Shown: positions 41,228 to 44,504 of the stretch, piece after piece
How the letters are laid out: every line of letters begins with the position of its first letter
Position numbering within the stretch: position 1 is the first letter of the stretch
Assembly: GCA_934630855.1 (NCBI GenBank)
Contig: CAKTWW010000013.1
Location: forward strand, 1 to 44,504
Direction of reading: 5' to 3'
Length of the DNA stretch: 44,504 nt
Source: an uncultured Collinsella sp.
Lineage (GTDB): Bacteria; Actinomycetota; Coriobacteriia; Coriobacteriales; Coriobacteriaceae
Program-made: the position numbers and the translations under genes
The notes under the pieces: model-generated
Seen by the model: only the letters and a program-made list of their open reading frames with translations
What the model was told of the DNA's origin: nothing
Databases searched by the model: none

Positions 41228-42655
41228 GTTGCAGAGTGTCCCCATTAGCTGCAATTCCAAGGTTGTTAGCACTTTTGGACTCAGATCGTCATACTGAACA
41301 AGAATTTGAGTTGAGTTTTCAGAAACAGATGCGCCGTCGGCACACCAATAACAGTCACTGATATCGATGAACGGGATGCTTAAGCGCGTAAGGGTCCGCA
41401 TAAAAGAGCTTCCGCCCGTATCACGCTCCACAGCCACGACGCAGTAAAGGCCCGCATCTGCATGCTCGATCGAGACCTCCCCTGCTGGAAACGCTTTCCG
41501 TACAAGCGACGCTAGGCCATCGCGTGTCTCGCGAGCACGAACGCGCACGCGGTTCACATGCCGCTCGTAATCACCCGATTCCAGCAAGCGCGCTAAAGCG
41601 ACCTGGTCAACAGAACTCACCGACGAGGCGTAAAAACCAAGGTTGCGCCTAAACCGTTCCATCAGCTCATCAGGCAGGACCATATACGCCAAACGCAGGG
41701 CCGACGACAGACTTTTTGAAAAGGTGTTGGTGTAGATGACCGATTGGGCGGCATCGATCGACGCGAGCGCGGGAATCGGCTTGCCGGCAAGGCGAAACTC
41801 ACAATCAAAGTCATCTTCAATGAGATACCGGTCCGGCTGCTCGGTAGCCCAGCTCAGCAGGGCATAGCGACGCGCAATGCTCGTCACAAGGCCGGTCGGA
41901 TACTGATGGGACGGCATCAGGTGAAGGACATCGGTCCCGGTTTTCTGCAGAGCGCTCAAGTCCACGCCCTCACCGTCCAACGGGATATGTCGAACTTTGC
42001 AGCCCATAGCCTGATAGATGCGCGTCAGGCGCAAATAGCCCGGGTCCTCAACGGCATACACCTTGTCCGCGCCAAGCAGCTGAACCAACATGGTATCGAG
42101 CAACTGGGCGCCCGCACCGATAACGATGTTGTCGGGGTCGACATTCATGCCCCTTATCCCGCGAAGATGATGCGCAATTGCACGCCGGAGACGCGCGGTG
42201 CCTTGCGCAGGTGCGGGCGAGAAGATTTCGCGTTCGTCTTCGGTCGTTAGCGTCACCCGCAGAGCACTTTGCCACAGGCGCGCGGCTTCCAAGGCAGATG
42301 GAGAGAGCGGAGCGAATTGCTCGGGCTGTCCACCAGCATCATGTGCGTTAAAGCCCGCAGGAGCAGAATCTCGATCGAGCTCTGTCTCGGCCGAAGCTAG
42401 AACCGGGGCTTCGGGAAGCTCGCACGCGTAGTAGCCACGACGCGGCTTTGAGCAAATATAACCCTCGGCGAGCAACTGGCTATATGCATTTTCGATCGTA
42501 ATGACACTGATTCCCAGATGACTGGCAAAGGCACGCTTGGACGGCAGGTGCTCCCCCGCCGCAATGCGACCAGCAACGATATCATCTCGAATTTGCTGGT
42601 AAACATACTCATAGAGCGATGCTCCGCCACGTTGTTCCAAATTGTAGTCAAGCAT
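41216..42655 (-). CDS. pdxR: MocR/GntR-type PLP-dependent regulator of pdxST
   Basis: A 479-aa protein. Residues about 8-75 are a winged-helix GntR domain (YQQIRDDIVAGRIAAGEHLPSKR). The remainder is an aminotransferase-like fold with LIEDDFDCEFR (Asp holding PLP nitrogen) and TNTFSKSLSSALRLAY (PLP lysine). Such PdxR regulators sense PLP and control pdxST, which is divergent here. The ATG at 42655 has AGGTGG upstream; a TTG 11 codons earlier is an alternative. The last codons, LSE and stop, lie in repeat copy C, so the natural C-terminus may have been replaced. Confidence 0.92.
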   Translation of the reverse strand: MLDYNLEQRGGASLYEYVYQQIRDDIVAGRIAAGEHLPSKRAFASHLGISVITIENAYSQLLAEGYICSKPRRGYYACELPEAPVLASAETELDRDSAPAGFNAHDAGGQPEQFAPLSPSALEAARLWQSALRVTLTTEDEREIFSPAPAQGTARLRRAIAHHLRGIRGMNVDPDNIVIGAGAQLLDTMLVQLLGADKVYAVEDPGYLRLTRIYQAMGCKVRHIPLDGEGVDLSALQKTGTDVLHLMPSHQYPTGLVTSIARRYALLSWATEQPDRYLIEDDFDCEFRLAGKPIPALASIDAAQSVIYTNTFSKSLSSALRLAYMVLPDELMERFRRNLGFYASSVSSVDQVALARLLESGDYERHVNRVRVRARETRDGLASLVRKAFPAGEVSIEHADAGLYCVVAVERDTGGSSFMRTLTRLSIPFIDISDCYWCADGASVSENSTQILVQYDDLSPKVLTTLELQLMGTLCNLSE

Positions 42656-42800
42656 GAGTTCGCCACCTGGCCTTATCGCATCATTCAATCTGGTATTAGT
42701 CTGACCTTGTTATTATCTCGAAAACTGAGTATTCCGCCATACCCAGCTCCCCTATAGGATGTTCCGTCAAGCAATAAACATGCCAACCAAGGGAGCAACC
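42656..42800. promoter_or_regulatory. Divergent pdxR-pdxST control region
   Basis: A possible pdxS promoter is TTGTTA (42707-42712), 17 bases, then TATTCC (42730-42735). GGTATTAGTCTGACC (42692-42706) is an imperfect dyad that could be part of the PdxR operator, since MocR sites lie between such divergent genes. Boxes are weak. Confidence 0.4.
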
Positions 42801-43691
42801 ATGGCAGAACAGACCAGCAAGGCCGATCGCGTCAAACTCAACCGCGAGCTCGCGCAGATGCTCAAGGGCGGCGTCATCATGGACGTCACCACGCCCGAGC
42901 AGGCACGCATCGCCGAGAAGGCGGGCGCCTGCGCCGTCATGGCGCTCGAGCGCATCCCGGCCGACATCCGCGCCGCCGGCGGCGTGTCGCGCATGAGTGA
43001 CCCCAAGATGATCAAGGGCATTCAGGAGGCCGTCTCCATCCCCGTCATGGCCAAGTGCCGCATCGGCCACATCGTCGAGGCCCAGATCCTTCAAGCCATC
43101 GAGATCGACTACATCGATGAGTCCGAGGTCCTCTCCCCTGCCGACGATGTCTACCACATCGACAAGACGCAGTTTGACGTGCCGTTCGTCTGCGGTGCCC
43201 GCGACCTCGGCGAGGCGCTGCGCCGCGTCGCCGAGGGCGCCACGATGATTCGCACCAAGGGCGAGCCGGGCACGGGCGATGTCGTCCAGGCTGTGCGCCA
43301 CATGCGCAAGATTCAGAAGCAGATCCGCGACGTTGTTGCCCTGCGTGACGACGAGCTCTTTGAGGCGGCCAAGCAGTTGCAGGTTCCGGTCGAGCTGGTA
43401 CGCGAGGTTCACGCCACGGGCAAGCTCCCCGTCGTAAACTTTGCCGCCGGAGGCGTGGCGACTCCTGCCGATGCCGCACTGATGATGCAGCTGGGTGCCG
43501 AGGGCGTTTTTGTGGGCTCGGGCATCTTTAAGAGCGGCGACCCCGCCAAGCGCGCCGCCGCCATCGTCAAGGCCGTGGCAAACTTCACCGATGCCAAGCT
43601 CATCGCCGAGCTTTCGGAGGACCTGGGCGAGGCCATGGTGGGCATCAACGCCGACGAGATCGAGATCATCATGGAGGAGCGCGGACGCTAG
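42801..43691 (+). CDS. pdxS: Pyridoxal 5'-phosphate synthase subunit PdxS
   Basis: A 296-aa synthase subunit that joins ribose 5-phosphate, glyceraldehyde 3-phosphate and ammonia to make PLP. The barrel features include [59 protein letters not shown] and [17 protein letters not shown]. The ATG at 42801 has AAGGGAGC just upstream; in-frame ATGs at 42759 and 42780 lack as good a site. pdxT follows after 20 bases, in one operon, and ammonia is delivered by that subunit. Confidence 0.95.
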   Translation: MAEQTSKADRVKLNRELAQMLKGGVIMDVTTPEQARIAEKAGACAVMALERIPADIRAAGGVSRMSDPKMIKGIQEAVSIPVMAKCRIGHIVEAQILQAIEIDYIDESEVLSPADDVYHIDKTQFDVPFVCGARDLGEALRRVAEGATMIRTKGEPGTGDVVQAVRHMRKIQKQIRDVVALRDDELFEAAKQLQVPVELVREVHATGKLPVVNFAAGGVATPADAALMMQLGAEGVFVGSGIFKSGDPAKRAAAIVKAVANFTDAKLIAELSEDLGEAMVGINADEIEIIMEERGR

Positions 43692-43711
43692 TCCGGCAGA
43701 AAGGATCGCAC

Positions 43712-44299
43712 ATGAGCGATTACGCAGATCAGACGGTCGCCGTGCTGGCGGTCCAAGGCGCCTTTGCCGAGCACGAGGCGAGGCTGTCCGAGCTGGGCGC
43801 ACGATGCATTGAGCTGAGGCAGGCAGCCGATTTGAAGCGGAACTTTGACCGTCTGGTACTTCCCGGCGGCGAGTCCACTGTTCAAGGGAAGCTGCTTGAT
43901 GAGTTGGGCATGCTCGATGAGCTTCGTGACCGTATTACCGAAGGCATGCCCGTCATGGGCACCTGCGCCGGCTTGATTCTGCTGGCGCACGCTCTTGCCG
44001 CCCACGACGATAAAGGCACGCCGCGCTTGGCGACCATGGATGTACTTGTCGAGCGCAATGCCTACGGCCGTCAGCTCGGCAGCTTTCGAACCAAGGGACA
44101 GGTGGCCGGCATCGACGGTGAAGTGCCGTTGACGTTTATCCGCGCGCCCCGCATCGTCGAGGTCCACGGCGACGCCAGGGCCTTAGCGAAAGTCGACAGC
44201 CGCATCGTTGCCGCCCGCCAAGGCAACCAGCTCGGCGTAGCCTTCCACCCCGAACTCGACGAAGACACCCGCCTCCACGAGCTATTCCTGCAAATGTAG
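43712..44299 (+). CDS. pdxT: PLP synthase glutaminase subunit PdxT
   Basis: A 195-aa class I glutamine amidotransferase. LPGGESTVQGKLL is the substrate loop, C in MGTCAGLILLA the nucleophile, and FHPELDED the His/Glu of the triad. It removes ammonia from glutamine and passes it to PdxS. The start has AAAGGA upstream. The gene is followed by tandem palindromic elements and no simple terminator, so the operon end is unclear. Confidence 0.95.
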   Translation: MSDYADQTVAVLAVQGAFAEHEARLSELGARCIELRQAADLKRNFDRLVLPGGESTVQGKLLDELGMLDELRDRITEGMPVMGTCAGLILLAHALAAHDDKGTPRLATMDVLVERNAYGRQLGSFRTKGQVAGIDGEVPLTFIRAPRIVEVHGDARALAKVDSRIVAARQGNQLGVAFHPELDEDTRLHELFLQM

Positions 44300-44319
44300 G
44301 CATCATTGTCAATAAACAC

Positions 44320-44383
44320 GAGAGTGGATAATCTCTCACTTTGAACCTGAATATGAGCTCAAACCGGGAGATTATCCACTCTC
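44320..44383. repeat. 17/18-bp inverted repeat after pdxT
   Basis: GAGAGTGGATAATCTCTC (44320-44337) matches the reverse complement of 44366-44383 at 17 of 18 positions, around a 28-base loop. It starts 20 bases after the pdxT stop. There is no T-run. Confidence 0.8.
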
Positions 44384-44388
44384 ATTCT

Positions 44389-44437
44389 GACTAGTCATTG
44401 GGGACGTTCTTAAACGACTAGTCATTCAAGAACGTCC
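44389..44437. repeat. Compound direct and inverted repeat
   Basis: GACTAGTCATT occurs at 44389-44399 and 44416-44426. Between them starts GGACGTTCTT (44402-44411), whose exact reverse complement AAGAACGTCC is at 44428-44437. GACTAGTC is itself a palindrome, so two alternative pairings are possible. Confidence 0.8.
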
Positions 44438-44461
44438 ATTACAGTCGAGATTGTCAGCCCG

Positions 44462-44503
44462 GGCCCGTCTCGGGCTACGATTGAGGCGCGCCCAGAACGG
44501 GCC
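44462..44503. repeat. Short inverted repeat at the window end
   Basis: GGCCCGT (44462-44468) and ACGGGCC (44497-44503) could pair. The window ends here, so the rest of the element and any T-run cannot be seen. Confidence 0.4.
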
Positions 44504-44504
44504 G

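Noticed and set aside
1..44504. tRNA and rRNA genes
   Set aside because: I looked for the GGTTCGAATCC-type arm and conserved rRNA segments by eye on both strands and saw none; a short or unusual tRNA could be missed.

Overview
This GC-rich window most likely comes from a gut anaerobe of the class Coriobacteriia (Actinomycetota), probably close to Collinsella. That placement is inference from gene content and style: oxygen-sensitive ferredoxin enzymes (IorAB), a ferredoxin-fused electron-transfer flavoprotein, reverse rubrerythrin, short intergenic gaps and frequent GTG starts. I saw no rRNA, tRNA, CRISPR array, prophage or complete insertion sequence.

Layout. 1-4048: iorA-iorB-paaK, a route from aryl-2-oxoacids to aryl-acetates, closed by a strong terminator. 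4049-7561 (minus strand): a membrane diguanylate cyclase, a KdgT-type permease and the AzlCD amino-acid exporter. 7688-12122: an HD hydrolase facing an FAD oxidase-EtfB-ferredoxin/EtfA operon of the confurcating lactate dehydrogenase type. 12468-15676: a five-gene cassette made mostly of exported proteins, including a tiny sortase substrate and a protein with three CxxC motifs. 15803-22218: a DUF554 protein, then TerB-N/TerB-C protein, BrxD-like ATPase and BrxHI/Lhr-like helicase, a candidate defence or DNA-transaction system lacking the BREX core. 22250-28843: SpeE-like protein, Elp3, DUF4097/XRE pair, Trm9-like methyltransferase and TrmB-like protein, rich in tRNA modification. 29153-33645: Ski2-like helicase converging on a DUF2130 coiled-coil protein. 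33761-37755: phosphoesterase, a 59-aa protein, HIRAN protein, then ADH-ALDH. 37944-40923: DUF5131, reverse rubrerythrin and a putative endonuclease-domain protein. 41216-44299: pdxR divergent from pdxST, the vitamin B6 locus.

The most unusual non-coding content is a family of three palindromic repeats of about 122 bp (28909-29030, 39685-39807, 41105-41227). They share terminal inverted repeats, an inner stem and a CCGCAGGTA core, and their arms show compensatory differences. The intact end sequence holds stop codons in all three frames. Two copies supply the actual stop codon, with the same Leu-Ser-Glu tail, to the neighbouring genes (pdxR and the endonuclease-domain gene). Several unrelated hairpins sit in other gaps (11-50, 19656-19692, 33718-33754, 41007-41072, 44320-44437). 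One gap (34898-35146) looks like a small structured RNA gene.

Functional links: 2-oxoacid:ferredoxin oxidoreductase and confurcating Etf share the ferredoxin pool; Elp3 and the Trm9-like enzyme could act in sequence on wobble uridine; and the TerB/BrxD/BrxHI trio is tightly coupled and likely works as one complex.
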